A DNA stretch of 64,000 nt from Scytonematopsis contorta HA4267-MV1 (GCA_019359035.1 JAHHIC010000054.1:248001-312000); one strand, 5' to 3'. Counted from the first letter of the stretch, positions 34,392 through 44,013 are shown. Notes: a model not told the origin generated them from the sequence alone. A program made the numbers and translations.

Positions 34392-36704
34392 ATGGCGGAT
34401 TCTGTCAGGGCGTCAAGCCAGGGGCTGGAAATTGTTGAAGATGCAAGACGACAACGCGGTTGGAATAAAACAGCCGAGAGTTGGTGTTTGGCAGCGTTAA
34501 CCACAAAAGCTACACTAAAACGTTTTTGGGCAAAGGAGGCAATTAACAGAGAAACTTTTATCAAAATTTGTCAGGCTGTAGGCGTAGAAAGCTGGGAAGA
34601 TATTGTTGAGCGCTATCAACCTTTGAATACTGAGCTTGAGCTAAAATCTGACTTTGTTGGCAGAAATCAGGCACTTGACCAACTCCATAGTATGGTCAAG
34701 CAGGGTGCGAAGATTATTTTGATTCAAGGTGAGGGTGGTGTTGGGAAAACCAGGTTAGCACGTAAGTATTTTAAAACTTACGGCTTTGAATTTTTAGAAT
34801 TATGGATGCCTGTAAAAGCCGAAGATGTGATTTCTGCGGAAAGTTTAGTTGAGGAATGGCTGAAACGAGATTTTGATGAAGAACCTGTGCGAGAGTTCGG
34901 AATCAATTTACAGCGCTTAAGGCGTAAATTACGTGATTTAAAGGCTAAAAAAGGTATACTAATTGACAATTTAGAGTCAGTGCTAGATAAGCAGGGTGAA
35001 TTTATTAAATCTCGTCGCCCTTACGCACAATTATTACGAGTATTGGCTGACCCTGCTGTTAATTCTCTGACCCTTATTACTAGTCGTGAGCGGCTTTGTG
35101 AAACTAATATTGATATCATTTTGTATTTACTTCGAGGATTGGAAGAGTCTGCTTGGAGAGAGTTTTTTTGTAATCGTAAGATAAATTGTCAATCGACTGT
35201 AATTAGCGAAATTTGTAACGCTTATGGTGGTAATGCGAAAGCAATGCAAATTATAAGTGGTGTAGTTTTAAAGGATTTTGAAGGTGATATTGATGCTTAT
35301 TGGAATGAAAATAAAAATGATTTATTAGTAGAACGAGAATTACAAAACTTAGTTGTTAGTCAGTTTCAGCGATTGCAAGAAATTGATATAGAAGCATATC
35401 GACTTTTATGTCGTTTAGGATGCTATCGCTATCAAGATACATCTTTTGTCTCAATTGAAGGTTTATTTTGTTTGCTATGGGATGTTGATGAATCAAAAAG
35501 AAGGCGAGTAATAAATAGACTTTTTGATAGATGTTTACTGGAATATCGTAAAGGAAAATTTTGGTTACATCCAGTTATTTTATCAGAAGCGGTTGCACGT
35601 TTACGACAAAGTGAAGATTGGGAAATTGCTAACCGTAGAGCAGCAGATTATTGGACAAAAAGTGTTGATTCTGTGACCGACACAACAACAGCTTTAAAAG
35701 CTTTTGAAGCTTATTATCACTATGTTGCAATTGAAGATTTTAATCAAGCTGCTCATGTCATCATTAGAAAAAGACCAAATCAATCGGGAGCTAATGAATC
35801 TTTAGGACGTTCCTTATATAAGCGTGGGCTGTTAGAACAATTGTCTGCAAATATAAACCAAATATTAAGTAAGATTGAAGTTGGATATTGTAGTGCAAAA
35901 CTTTATCATACATTAGCTACAATTTGTTGGCTATCTGGTAATATTATCCAATCTAGATATTATTGTGACCATGCGATAGAAATAGCTAATCAGTCTTTAC
36001 AGCAAAAACTTGAAGAAAGTAATCTGGATGAGTTTATCATTAGGAAATTGAGAATAATCCAAATTAATTCTTTATTAACTGTAGGGATTTACCAAATAGG
36101 ATTTTGGGAGCTAGAAGAAGCTTTGGAAACCTTTAAGCAAGTAATTGAAATAAGCCGGGGAATTGATAATGAACAATATACTCCATCAGCTTTATTTCCG
36201 ATGACATTTCTAAAATTACATTTTGGACATCATCAGGAAGCTTGTAATACTGCTGAGTATCTTTATAACTGTTTACCAGAACAAGGTTTACCTTTATGGT
36301 TCACAGGATACAGGTTATATTATTTAGGCTTAACTTATACTCAATTAGGAGATAATGAGAAAGCTTCTATAATTTATGACACAGTAATTTCTTTAGCTGA
36401 CGATAGCCTATATACTCAAGCTAAAAATAAAGCTTTATGTGGTTTAGCACAGTTACATCGTCAGCAAGATGAATTTAGCAAAGCAATTATTTGTCACGAT
36501 AAAGCTATTAATTTTTTATCGGAGATGGGTGCTAAATGTGATTTAGCTGAAGCTTTGTATCAACGTGCATTAACTTATCATAAAATGCAAGAATTTGACA
36601 AAAGTCAAGAAGATTTTCAACGAGCGATGAATTTATTTATGGAAATGCAAGCACCAAAACAAGTGGAGAAAGTTCAACAAGCGATGACAAAAAATGATAA
36701 ATAA
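34392..36704 (+). CDS. STAND NTPase with N-terminal HTH-like domain and TPR repeats
   Basis: 770 aa. Residues 15-75 look like a helix-turn-helix/XRE-like domain (LEIVEDARRQRGWNKTAESWC, TTKATLKRFWAKEAINRETF). A STAND/NB-ARC ATPase follows: GRNQALDQLHSM, Walker A GEGGVGKT near 117-124, Walker B KGILIDNLESVL near 188-199 and the sensor-like LITSRERL near 228-235. After a winged-helix region, residues about 450-760 are TPR-like repeats that would sense a ligand. Such proteins act as switches, including transcription factors and anti-phage NTPases; no effector domain such as a nuclease, TIR or protease is visible. Two small membrane protein genes lie divergently upstream. Confidence 0.85.
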   Translation: MADSVRASSQGLEIVEDARRQRGWNKTAESWCLAALTTKATLKRFWAKEAINRETFIKICQAVGVESWEDIVERYQPLNTELELKSDFVGRNQALDQLHSMVKQGAKIILIQGEGGVGKTRLARKYFKTYGFEFLELWMPVKAEDVISAESLVEEWLKRDFDEEPVREFGINLQRLRRKLRDLKAKKGILIDNLESVLDKQGEFIKSRRPYAQLLRVLADPAVNSLTLITSRERLCETNIDIILYLLRGLEESAWREFFCNRKINCQSTVISEICNAYGGNAKAMQIISGVVLKDFEGDIDAYWNENKNDLLVERELQNLVVSQFQRLQEIDIEAYRLLCRLGCYRYQDTSFVSIEGLFCLLWDVDESKRRRVINRLFDRCLLEYRKGKFWLHPVILSEAVARLRQSEDWEIANRRAADYWTKSVDSVTDTTTALKAFEAYYHYVAIEDFNQAAHVIIRKRPNQSGANESLGRSLYKRGLLEQLSANINQILSKIEVGYCSAKLYHTLATICWLSGNIIQSRYYCDHAIEIANQSLQQKLEESNLDEFIIRKLRIIQINSLLTVGIYQIGFWELEEALETFKQVIEISRGIDNEQYTPSALFPMTFLKLHFGHHQEACNTAEYLYNCLPEQGLPLWFTGYRLYYLGLTYTQLGDNEKASIIYDTVISLADDSLYTQAKNKALCGLAQLHRQQDEFSKAIICHDKAINFLSEMGAKCDLAEALYQRALTYHKMQEFDKSQEDFQRAMNLFMEMQAPKQVEKVQQAMTKNDK

Positions 36705-36880
36705 ATAATCAATATATGTAGAGACGCGATTAATCGCGTCTTTATAAGGATGGCAAAAAATGATAAATAAATAATCAATATATGTAGAGACGCGATTAAT
36801 CGCGTCTTTATAAGGATGGCAAAAAATGATAAATAAATAATCAATATATGTAGAGACGCGATTAATCGCGTCTCTACAAG
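36683..36880. repeat. three tandem 66-bp units containing the gene end and a terminator palindrome
   Basis: Units at 36683-36748, 36749-36814 and 36815-36880. Each starts GATGRCAAAAAATGATAAAT (the last STAND codons and stop) and ends with a GTAGAGACGCGATT/AATCGCGTCT palindrome. The downstream copies repeat the stop-codon region and the probable terminator. Confidence 0.93.
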
Positions 36881-36968
36881 GGTTTTAAATCACATATTGC
36901 ACCAATAAAATTTTATTTCCTATGTTTTTATTTTACCTGGGTTTGTATTTATGGGCGCAAGATATGAT

Positions 36969-39305
36969 TTAAGGTGCGCTGCTCAAGAAGTTTGGTAAAG
37001 GATTACCACCATTACGACCAACAGCAGGGATTTCTAATAAACTATCCCTGGCTACTTTAGTACCATCTTGAGTTGTGATACTGGTATCAGCGGTAACGGA
37101 GTTCTGGTCTCCTGGGTGTCCGTTGGGAACAAACAGTTGCGGGTGGTCAAAAGGTGCTTGTTGTGAGCGAACACGCTCATCTGTTAAACCTTTTAAGAAA
37201 GCCACCAAGTCTTGCTTCTCCTGGTCGGTAAGGTTTAGAGGTGGTATTCCAGGTACAGCATCACTGGGGAAGTTTCCACCACGGTTATAAAAGTCAACAA
37301 CTTGTTCTAAGGTTAACTCTCCACCGTTATGGAAGTAAGGTGCAGTCAGTTCAACGTTACGAAGTCCTGGTGTTTTAAAATTACCGTTCACAGCTAATAT
37401 GTCGTTACTTTGTCCTAAGGGAGGATTAAGTGTTGGAGGAGATTGACCGAATATCTGTTGGAATTTTCCTTCTTTAGCAAGTTGTGTTTCCGAGAAAGAA
37501 TTGCCAAACGGGTCTGTGTTTCCTAAGCCTTTATCTTCGGTGGCTGGTCTCACTCCAATACCAAAGAAACCTGTATCTTGAACTGTTCGAGTTCCTACTG
37601 GTGGAGGTAAAGGAATTCGTCGAATTCTTCCTGCTGTAGAAACATCTGTAACAGATGCACTAGTCAATTCTGAACCTGCATGACAAGCTATACAGAATTT
37701 TTGTTGGAATAAACGCCATCCATTTTGCTGTTGAGCGTTAAGCGCACTACCATTTCCTCCGACAAATTTGTCGAAAGGTGTTTGGTCTGAAATCAATGTT
37801 GATTCATAGGCTTGAACAGCTAACCCAAAGAACAAAGAGAAGTTATATTCCGTCAATGTATATTCGTTGGTTCGCAAAGGACGGTTGCGGGGTCTGCGGA
37901 AGAAAGAAAGTCTACCAGTTTGCTGATTCACCCGAATAGCAATATTAGAATCCCACCATGTAGGTTGAAAAGCATCTTGAATTAGCTTTTCGTAAGAAAC
38001 TTTTAGACCTTTTCCTTTGCTCAATGAACCGAGAACACTATCATCAGCAGCTACTGCTTGCTTTCCTAAGGGAGTTAAAGCTAGTAGTTTTTTACCCAGC
38101 TTGCGACCAAAGGTTTGTAAGCGAGGTCTTCCTGTTCTTACTGGAATCTTGATATTTTGTTTGGTTGTATCGTTAGTTGGGTTGTTGGTTGGGTTGGTGG
38201 TGTCGTTGGTTCTTTCTTGTATACTATCGATGCTTCCATCAATACCCACCCCTCTTTCTGCTGGAGCTTGACCTGCACTACCCCCAGCTTCGTTAGTTAC
38301 CTGAATTGTTTTCTCATCTTCAGATAACTGCGCTCTGAATGGTGCGATGATAATGTCGTTCTCAGCAGCTGTTTCAAAAGCACTTAATGGTGGAGCCACC
38401 GCTTGGGACGCAAGAGATGAGTTATCAATCCGCACTTGCGCTCTAGCAATACGTCTGCGATTTTCTGCCTTTAAAATAAAAGCATCTTTGTCTCTTGCAC
38501 CAAAAGCATTTACACCATTGAAGATATTCTGTGCCCTTCCATCCCAGAAGTTGCGGAAGTTAAACACCGCATTAATTACAGTGGGAGAGTTACGGTCTGT
38601 TACCCGACGTGTATTTATTCCTTGAACGTTAAAGATATCATCCTTTTTGGGAGTGGTTTTATCTTTATCGCTACCTGGAACCACATCGATAAATTGTGCT
38701 CGTGTTACCCCTTGGGAACCAGTAATGTCATCAATACTAGACACCACCTGAGAAGCACGGTTATTTGGGTCAGATAGTTTATGGAATGGGTAATCTGTTG
38801 CTTTTAATTGGTAATTTGGTCTACCACCAAGATTAAAAGCACCATTCGCACCTGGATTTATCTGATTTTTTGACCTACTGTCCGCTCCTGCATGGAAGTG
38901 ACAGCTAGCACAGCTTTGGATACCATCACTCCCCAACTGCATGTCCCAAAAAAGAGACTTACCAAGAGCAATTGCAGCGGTTTTATCCTTGACAAATTCA
39001 CTAAGGTTAGTTGGTTCTGGGACTTTGACTTTACCTAAAGGTGATATAGTGGCTACTTGCGCTGATACCAAATGTCCGCTAAGAACAGCAACACTGACAA
39101 ATAATCCCAGAATTGCAGCTTTTTTTGCCCTTCTGAACAGCCTCGACAGCAAACTTGGTAATGTTGCCAAATACCTCAATAATCTTGAAATCAAACGAAT
39201 ACTAGGTGGAGCATGACTGCTCTCTTTTGTTTTCAAAACCGGAATCAAGCCTGTTGACTCTGAAGGATTTACAGAGTTTTTGTGGCTACTATTTTTATTG
39301 CTCAT
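36969..39305 (-). CDS. di-heme cytochrome c peroxidase/MauG-like protein, extended
   Basis: 778 aa with two heme c sites, CASCH at 132-136 and CIACH at 538-542. A membrane helix at about 62-84 (AAILGLFVSVAVLSGHLVSA) after a basic segment anchors or exports it to the periplasm or lumen side. Typical peroxidase-family segments are seen: LGKSLFWDMQLGSDGIQSC, NSPTVINAVFNFRNFWDGRA, TPGLRNVELTAPYFHNGGELTLEQVVDFYNRGG and LVAFLKGLTDERV. It is about twice the length of classical CcpA because of a long insert (about 290-500) including a Thr/Asn-rich stretch. Its function could be peroxide reduction or protein oxidation of MauG type. Single gene with a 710-bp upstream spacer. Confidence 0.88.
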   Translation of the reverse strand: MSNKNSSHKNSVNPSESTGLIPVLKTKESSHAPPSIRLISRLLRYLATLPSLLSRLFRRAKKAAILGLFVSVAVLSGHLVSAQVATISPLGKVKVPEPTNLSEFVKDKTAAIALGKSLFWDMQLGSDGIQSCASCHFHAGADSRSKNQINPGANGAFNLGGRPNYQLKATDYPFHKLSDPNNRASQVVSSIDDITGSQGVTRAQFIDVVPGSDKDKTTPKKDDIFNVQGINTRRVTDRNSPTVINAVFNFRNFWDGRAQNIFNGVNAFGARDKDAFILKAENRRRIARAQVRIDNSSLASQAVAPPLSAFETAAENDIIIAPFRAQLSEDEKTIQVTNEAGGSAGQAPAERGVGIDGSIDSIQERTNDTTNPTNNPTNDTTKQNIKIPVRTGRPRLQTFGRKLGKKLLALTPLGKQAVAADDSVLGSLSKGKGLKVSYEKLIQDAFQPTWWDSNIAIRVNQQTGRLSFFRRPRNRPLRTNEYTLTEYNFSLFFGLAVQAYESTLISDQTPFDKFVGGNGSALNAQQQNGWRLFQQKFCIACHAGSELTSASVTDVSTAGRIRRIPLPPPVGTRTVQDTGFFGIGVRPATEDKGLGNTDPFGNSFSETQLAKEGKFQQIFGQSPPTLNPPLGQSNDILAVNGNFKTPGLRNVELTAPYFHNGGELTLEQVVDFYNRGGNFPSDAVPGIPPLNLTDQEKQDLVAFLKGLTDERVRSQQAPFDHPQLFVPNGHPGDQNSVTADTSITTQDGTKVARDSLLEIPAVGRNGGNPLPNFLSSAP

Positions 39306-40015
39306 TCATTTTATTTTGCTTTAGTAGCAATCAACTTAATAATACAGACTTAATTTACTTCCTTTGATTACTTTTGCTTATCGAATAATTCTCTCTATGC
39401 AATTTTGAATACAAACCCCGATGGAAGCATGTATAAAGATTTACGCTGAATAAATTATAATTGAGTTTTTAATATTACTACTTTATTTAAAGTTAATAAT
39501 TCGCAAGTTTTTTTTTACAGTTATATTATCAAGTTCCAATTTTAATTAATCATCAAAATACTTTTCAATTAAGCTTTTCAATAAATTACTTTTAACTCAT
39601 GCCCTACTAATGGTAACAATAAATACTATTACTTATTTAATCAGGTGTTGCAAATGCTGAATTCGTACTAAGTAGATTTTTATTAATGACGAAAATTATT
39701 CTTTCAACACTGAGTTCTCTTGAAAAATTTAACCCAAAAATAATCAAATGTTGTAATATTGCTTCATAATTACATTTCCTTTAAAAAGAATATGAACTAT
39801 GATTAAGTCGTTTCCTATGCAAAAATAAATTGCTTTAGGTTCGTAGTTGCGCTTTAGCGCTTAATTCCACCACAAAGAAGATTCATTAATTTAATATCCG
39901 TTTATATGGTTTGATTTCTTACCGCTTACCTACTCATTTGTAGCAAAATCAACTAAGCTATTATGATTTAATTATCTAGCGATGAACTATATTATTTTTT
40001 TTATAAAGTAAAATT
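39306..40015. other. long AT-rich intergenic region, no gene seen
   Basis: 710 bp between divergent genes. No open frame of note. A small hairpin TTGCGCTTTAGCGC is present near 39849. The remainder is AT-rich; it may hold the promoters of the peroxidase-like gene and the coiled-coil gene. Confidence 0.5.
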
Positions 40016-40366
40016 ATGGCTACAAACCAACCAGAATCAATTAACGACCGCTTTAATGGTATAGAAAACCGTTTGGGTAACATCTCAGAAACGGTAGCCG
40101 CGCAAAGTGATACCATTGATGTATTAGTGGCAAATATCGTTCAGCTAACTGAAAACGTCAATAACCTAACTGAAAACGTTAATAACCTAAGCGAACAGAC
40201 CACCCGCAATATAAACAACTTGGCAGAGCAAGCAGCACAAGATAGGCAGCAAGCAGCACAAGATAGGCAGCAAGCAGCCATTGACCGTCAAGAGTTCAGA
40301 AGCGAAATACAGCGTATCTGGGAATATTTACGCGACCGTAATGGTGGCAGTAGTCTACCAAACTGA
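40016..40366 (+). CDS. coiled-coil protein with internal repeats
   Basis: 116 aa, almost entirely predicted coiled coil: ENRLGNISETVAAQSDTIDV, two copies of LTENVNN and repeated QAAQDRQ units, ending in a basic-aromatic IQRIWEYLRDRN. No signal peptide or catalytic motif. Similar small coiled-coil proteins are common in cyanobacteria, but I cannot assign a role. ATG at 40016. The internal 7-residue repeats are encoded by near-identical DNA repeats. The stop is followed within 3 bp by foldback copy B. Confidence 0.75.
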   Translation: MATNQPESINDRFNGIENRLGNISETVAAQSDTIDVLVANIVQLTENVNNLTENVNNLSEQTTRNINNLAEQAAQDRQQAAQDRQQAAIDRQEFRSEIQRIWEYLRDRNGGSSLPN

Positions 40367-40368
40367 CA

Positions 40369-40597
40369 CCAGCCAGCCAGCCAGCCAGTGACTAAAGTCA
40401 CTGTCTAAAAGCTAAAGTCCTCTAAAGAGGACTAATTAAGAAATGAGATTTTTTAGAGTATCTTAAATTTTGTAAAATATCTGCTTTTAATGTATCGTTT
40501 AGTCCTCTTTTAGAGGACTTTAGCTTTCAGACAGGGAATTTATTCCCTGGCTTGTAGTATAAATGACGCTTTATCTTCTCTTTATAAACACCCCTTT
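40369..40597. mobile_element. foldback element, copy B
   Basis: Begins with five CCAG units (40369-40388). Arm 40384-40413 carries CAGTGACT/AGTCACTG, identical to copy A; arm 40522-40551 instead carries CAGGGAAT/ATTCCCTG, so each arm end is self-complementary but the two do not fully pair. AGTCCTCT/AGAGGACT hairpins at 40416-40433 and 40501-40519. The right end TTTATAAACACCCC resembles the end of copy A. No coding sequence. Confidence 0.82.
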
Positions 40598-40710
40598 AGA
40601 CATATGGTAAAAATTAATCATGCGTCGGTATGAACTAATGTAGAGTCCGTATTAATAGGTTTTCTTCTACATTCTTGGACGGAGATGTCTATTGAATATC
40701 AGCTAGATAA

Positions 40711-41418
40711 TTATTTCCCAAGAATTTGCGTTATGGCATGTACAATATCCAAATAAAAATTACCTCCCCCAACAGCACGGAATAATTGAAACTTAGCGTT
40801 TGGGTCACCAAAAAAAGGTCGCAAAAACCACCCTAACTGCATCCCCACAAAACCATACAGCAGTAACCAAGACCTTAAAATTGTAGTTCTAGTCCCCTTC
40901 CCGACCTCATCCTGTTGAGAAAGTAATTGCATCCCATCATATAAAAACTTCACCCCAAAAATACCTGTCAAGCCAAAAATAAAAACATTCAACAATTTAA
41001 AAAATTGGTAAGAATCGGGGGTGGTTATTAGAAAAAACAGAGTCACCGGAGCCAAACTGAATAACAGTACACTAATTACCGAAGCTGCCGTTAACAGTAC
41101 AACAAAATGCTGCTGAAAAGTACTACGAGAGCCAAATAAAACATTAAAAAAGAACAATGTAGGGAAACAAATAATCAGAGTTAAAAGGTAAAAAATTGGT
41201 AACTTAATAGCCGAAGATAACGCTTGTGCCCAACCATTAGAAGCGCCAATAATAGTACCATACAGGGCAAAAAATATCGAACTAGCAACTAGTAGAGAAA
41301 TAGTTTTATTTTCTAACCTTACCTGCTGACGGATTTCTTCTAAAAAAGCTTGTCTATCGCGTAATAAACTAATTAGTACAGAAAAATATTGTATTCCGTT
41401 TTTTCTTGTTTCCAGCAT
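40711..41418 (-). CDS. multi-pass membrane protein, paralogue 1
   Basis: 235 aa, about six hydrophobic helices. The N-terminal cytosolic stretch FSVLISLLRDRQAFLEEIRQ precedes the first helix, and the C-terminal RPFFGDPNAKFQLFR is characteristic. Clearly homologous to the next upstream gene over its whole length. Relatives have been annotated as 'actin-binding WH2 domain' proteins in cyanobacteria, a label I regard as weak. The pair follows cruP on the same strand, suggesting a role near carotenoid or membrane metabolism, but that is inference. Confidence 0.8.
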   Translation of the reverse strand: MLETRKNGIQYFSVLISLLRDRQAFLEEIRQQVRLENKTISLLVASSIFFALYGTIIGASNGWAQALSSAIKLPIFYLLTLIICFPTLFFFNVLFGSRSTFQQHFVVLLTAASVISVLLFSLAPVTLFFLITTPDSYQFFKLLNVFIFGLTGIFGVKFLYDGMQLLSQQDEVGKGTRTTILRSWLLLYGFVGMQLGWFLRPFFGDPNAKFQLFRAVGGGNFYLDIVHAITQILGK

Positions 41419-41421
41419 AAT

Positions 41422-41462
41422 TCTTGACGGTTGACAGTTGACGGTTGACAGTTGACTGTTTA
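41422..41462. repeat. TTGACNG tandem heptamers
   Basis: Several TTGACGG/TTGACAG/TTGACTG units between the two paralogous membrane protein genes. Same class as 48479-48516 and 52709-52770. Confidence 0.85.
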
Positions 41463-41506
41463 GTGCTGATTGCTGAGTATAGGGTAGTGCTTATAACTAC
41501 AATAAA

Positions 41507-42214
41507 TTAAATCCTAATTCCGAAAATCCAACCGATTGCTTGGATAACACTGAGATAAAAATTACCTTCTCTTTCGCGAAAAAGCTCAAAAGGAGAATAT
41601 GGACTACCAAAAAAAGGTCTTAAAGTCCATCCAAGTTGACTACCCACAAAAGCATATAAAAACAGCCACGACTTTAAAATTTTCTTACGTGTCTTATTTA
41701 ACTCATCTTCCTCTTGAGTTAAAACCAAATTAGCAGCTTTATATAACGAAGAAATCGCAATGATTCCCGTTAAAGCAAAAATTGCCACATTTATAACAAT
41801 ATGAAACTGATAATGATTGGTAGTAATCAAGAAAAATAGTGCAATCGGAGCAAAACTAAATAACAATACACTAGTTATAGAAACAGCGGTTAAAACTAAC
41901 GCAAAATGTTGTGCAAAAGAACGCTTAGAACCGAAAATAATATTAGAAAAGAACAACGCAGGTAAACAAATAAGCAAAGTAATTAAATAAAGCGCAGGTA
42001 ACTTTACAGCAGAAGACAAAGCCTGCATCCAGCTATGAGATGCACCCAAAATTGCACCATACATAGCCAAAAATAGCGAGCTACATACCAGCATAGAAAT
42101 AATTTTGCTTGGTAACCTAACCCCCTCGCGAATTTCCTCTAAAAATACCTGACGTTCCCTTAAAAACCCTATAAGCACAGCAAAATGATTATTTGAAATT
42201 TGTTTGTCAAGCAT
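41507..42214 (-). CDS. multi-pass membrane protein, paralogue 2
   Basis: 235 aa, same length and motif layout as the gene at 40711: FAVLIGFLRERQVFLEEIRE at the N-terminus, six hydrophobic helices and RPFFGSPYSPFELFR at the C-terminus. Likely a tandem duplication. ATG 42214 with GAGGA about 6 nt upstream. A GGGTAAT repeat tract separates it from cruP. No catalytic motif is visible. Confidence 0.8.
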   Translation of the reverse strand: MLDKQISNNHFAVLIGFLRERQVFLEEIREGVRLPSKIISMLVCSSLFLAMYGAILGASHSWMQALSSAVKLPALYLITLLICLPALFFSNIIFGSKRSFAQHFALVLTAVSITSVLLFSFAPIALFFLITTNHYQFHIVINVAIFALTGIIAISSLYKAANLVLTQEEDELNKTRKKILKSWLFLYAFVGSQLGWTLRPFFGSPYSPFELFREREGNFYLSVIQAIGWIFGIRI

Positions 42215-42235
42215 ATTATCCTCACAACATAAAGG

Positions 42236-42418
42236 GGTAATGGGTAATGGGTAATGGGTAATGGGTAATGGGTAATGGGTGATGGGTGATGGGTAATGGG
42301 TAATGGGTGATGGTTAATGGGAATATTGTTACCATTTCCTACTCTCGTATTCCTAACACCCAATTCCCAATTACCAATTCCCAATTACCAATTCCCAATT
42401 ACCAATTCCCAATTACCA
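42236..42418. repeat. GGGTAAT and AATTCCCAATTACC tandem repeats
   Basis: About a dozen GGGTAAT/GGGTGAT heptamers (42236-42325) followed by alternating CAATTCC/CAATTAC units (42359-42418). The last units extend into the 3' end of cruP. Confidence 0.93.
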
Positions 42419-44013
42419 TCTAAAGAATAATCACTACCAGAGCCATATTTCCAAGCATCTATTAAACGATGTGCATAATATTGTGAACTATCAGGCATAT
42501 ATTTTATCCAATATTCCAATATATTACTTTGAGAAAACAAAAATGTATAGATGCCTAAATTTACGTAATGTAACATCCAATCAAATAAACTTACCAAACC
42601 AACTTGCGGAATAACTTTCATAACTATACCCGGATGTGAAACAGCGGTCTTTATAAGGGTTCTAGTCAGCGCAGAAAATTGCACAATATCTTGTAAAAAA
42701 GGTTTAAGAACTGGTTCTCCCAATTCCTGCATTCCTTCAAACACCGCTGATAATAGTTCATTAATTTGATTTGAATTAATATTTTGATTGACACCCACAC
42801 TCATCGCTTTTTGAAATAACCAAGTAACCGTTAAACTAGGTTGATAGGGTTGTAGCAAACAAAGCGAATAAGCTGATAATTGTTTTGCCCTTAGTGCCTC
42901 ACTTGTGCCAAAAGTTAACCTTTTTAAATGACGCACCATTGCACCAAAACCACCAAAACTTAACGGTGACTGATTTCCGCTGCTATCCCCTACTGGTAAA
43001 ATACGATTCCAAGGAGTTTTGAGTGGACTTTGGCGATAAGTCGGAAAAAAGCCAAACAATGCACGTTTAAATTTAATCTGTTGTAGTTCCACCTCCTGGT
43101 ATTCCGGTAAAAGACGCAAATACTCTTCAAAAAGAGCTTCTAAATTTAAACGTTGTGGGTGTGCGTCCATATAGGTAAACAAGTATGTAGTCCTACCATC
43201 CCTTGCTGGAAAGGCTTCCCAAAAATATTGGCATTTATTTTCCAGTTCGGTAAAAGATAACAACAAGTCCCCTGTTTCACTTTTCGGAAATTCTTGTGTA
43301 AATTCTGCCGTCCAATCTTTTACAGAGTCAGAAGAAATATATTCCGCACAACTTCCTACCACTAAACAAAGAGCATCTGGCTTTTGCCCATTTCGTGCTT
43401 GTTTGGTTATGGGAGATAAATGTCCCATAGCATCAATCAACAACTGAGCTTTTATCCCATCCCCGATATCTACCAAAACACCATCCGGGTGTACACTTAC
43501 CCCATTAAAAGAAGTGTTCTCTAACAATTCTCCACCAGCTTGCAAAAATTTTTCCTTTAAAGTTGCCAGTAAATAAACTGGGTCTACTCCAATATTTAAT
43601 ACATCCTCGACCCATACTTCCGCACCATCTTTAAATCCAACTCTCGCAGGGTTGTACTCTGTCGCAATCGCTTTGTCTAATTCTTCTGATGATAGTAAAT
43701 TTAACTCCACAAATGTTTGCAATTCGTTACGAGAGATATTCCACTCTTGTTCCCTACCACGCAAGATTCCACGCTCGATTAACGCTACTCGCCATCCTTG
43801 CAAAATTAGGGCAGTTCCGATTAAAATACCTAGAGTACCTCCACATATCACAACATCAAAGTCTACAGTACCTAGTTGCTGCTGACTTTCCTTCACAACG
43901 GTACTCACTGGTGCATTGCCTTTTCTAGTTGATGCAAGTATGTTATCAACCTTACGCAAGCTACCTAAAACATCCCCTGGCAGTTGACCGAGAATTTCTT
44001 CTGTTAGTGTCAT
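42385..44013 (-). CDS. cruP: CruP-type lycopene cyclase family flavoprotein
   Basis: 542 aa FAD-dependent protein. The dinucleotide-binding motif is VVICGGTLGILIGTALILQG near 55-74; ISRNELQTFVELNLLSSEEL, VWVEDVLNIGVDPVYLL and LPVGDSSGNQSPLSFGGFGAM are shared by CruA/CruP cyclases. CruP is the paralogue kept by cyanobacteria and plants and linked to carotenoid cyclization or to protection from oxidized carotenoids; its exact reaction is debated. The last ten residues (GNWELVIGNW) are encoded by the tandem repeat at 42385-42418, so the natural C-terminus has probably been replaced. Upstream and divergent is a 61-aa membrane peptide. Confidence 0.83.
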   Translation of the reverse strand: MTLTEEILGQLPGDVLGSLRKVDNILASTRKGNAPVSTVVKESQQQLGTVDFDVVICGGTLGILIGTALILQGWRVALIERGILRGREQEWNISRNELQTFVELNLLSSEELDKAIATEYNPARVGFKDGAEVWVEDVLNIGVDPVYLLATLKEKFLQAGGELLENTSFNGVSVHPDGVLVDIGDGIKAQLLIDAMGHLSPITKQARNGQKPDALCLVVGSCAEYISSDSVKDWTAEFTQEFPKSETGDLLLSFTELENKCQYFWEAFPARDGRTTYLFTYMDAHPQRLNLEALFEEYLRLLPEYQEVELQQIKFKRALFGFFPTYRQSPLKTPWNRILPVGDSSGNQSPLSFGGFGAMVRHLKRLTFGTSEALRAKQLSAYSLCLLQPYQPSLTVTWLFQKAMSVGVNQNINSNQINELLSAVFEGMQELGEPVLKPFLQDIVQFSALTRTLIKTAVSHPGIVMKVIPQVGLVSLFDWMLHYVNLGIYTFLFSQSNILEYWIKYMPDSSQYYAHRLIDAWKYGSGSDYSLDGNWELVIGNW

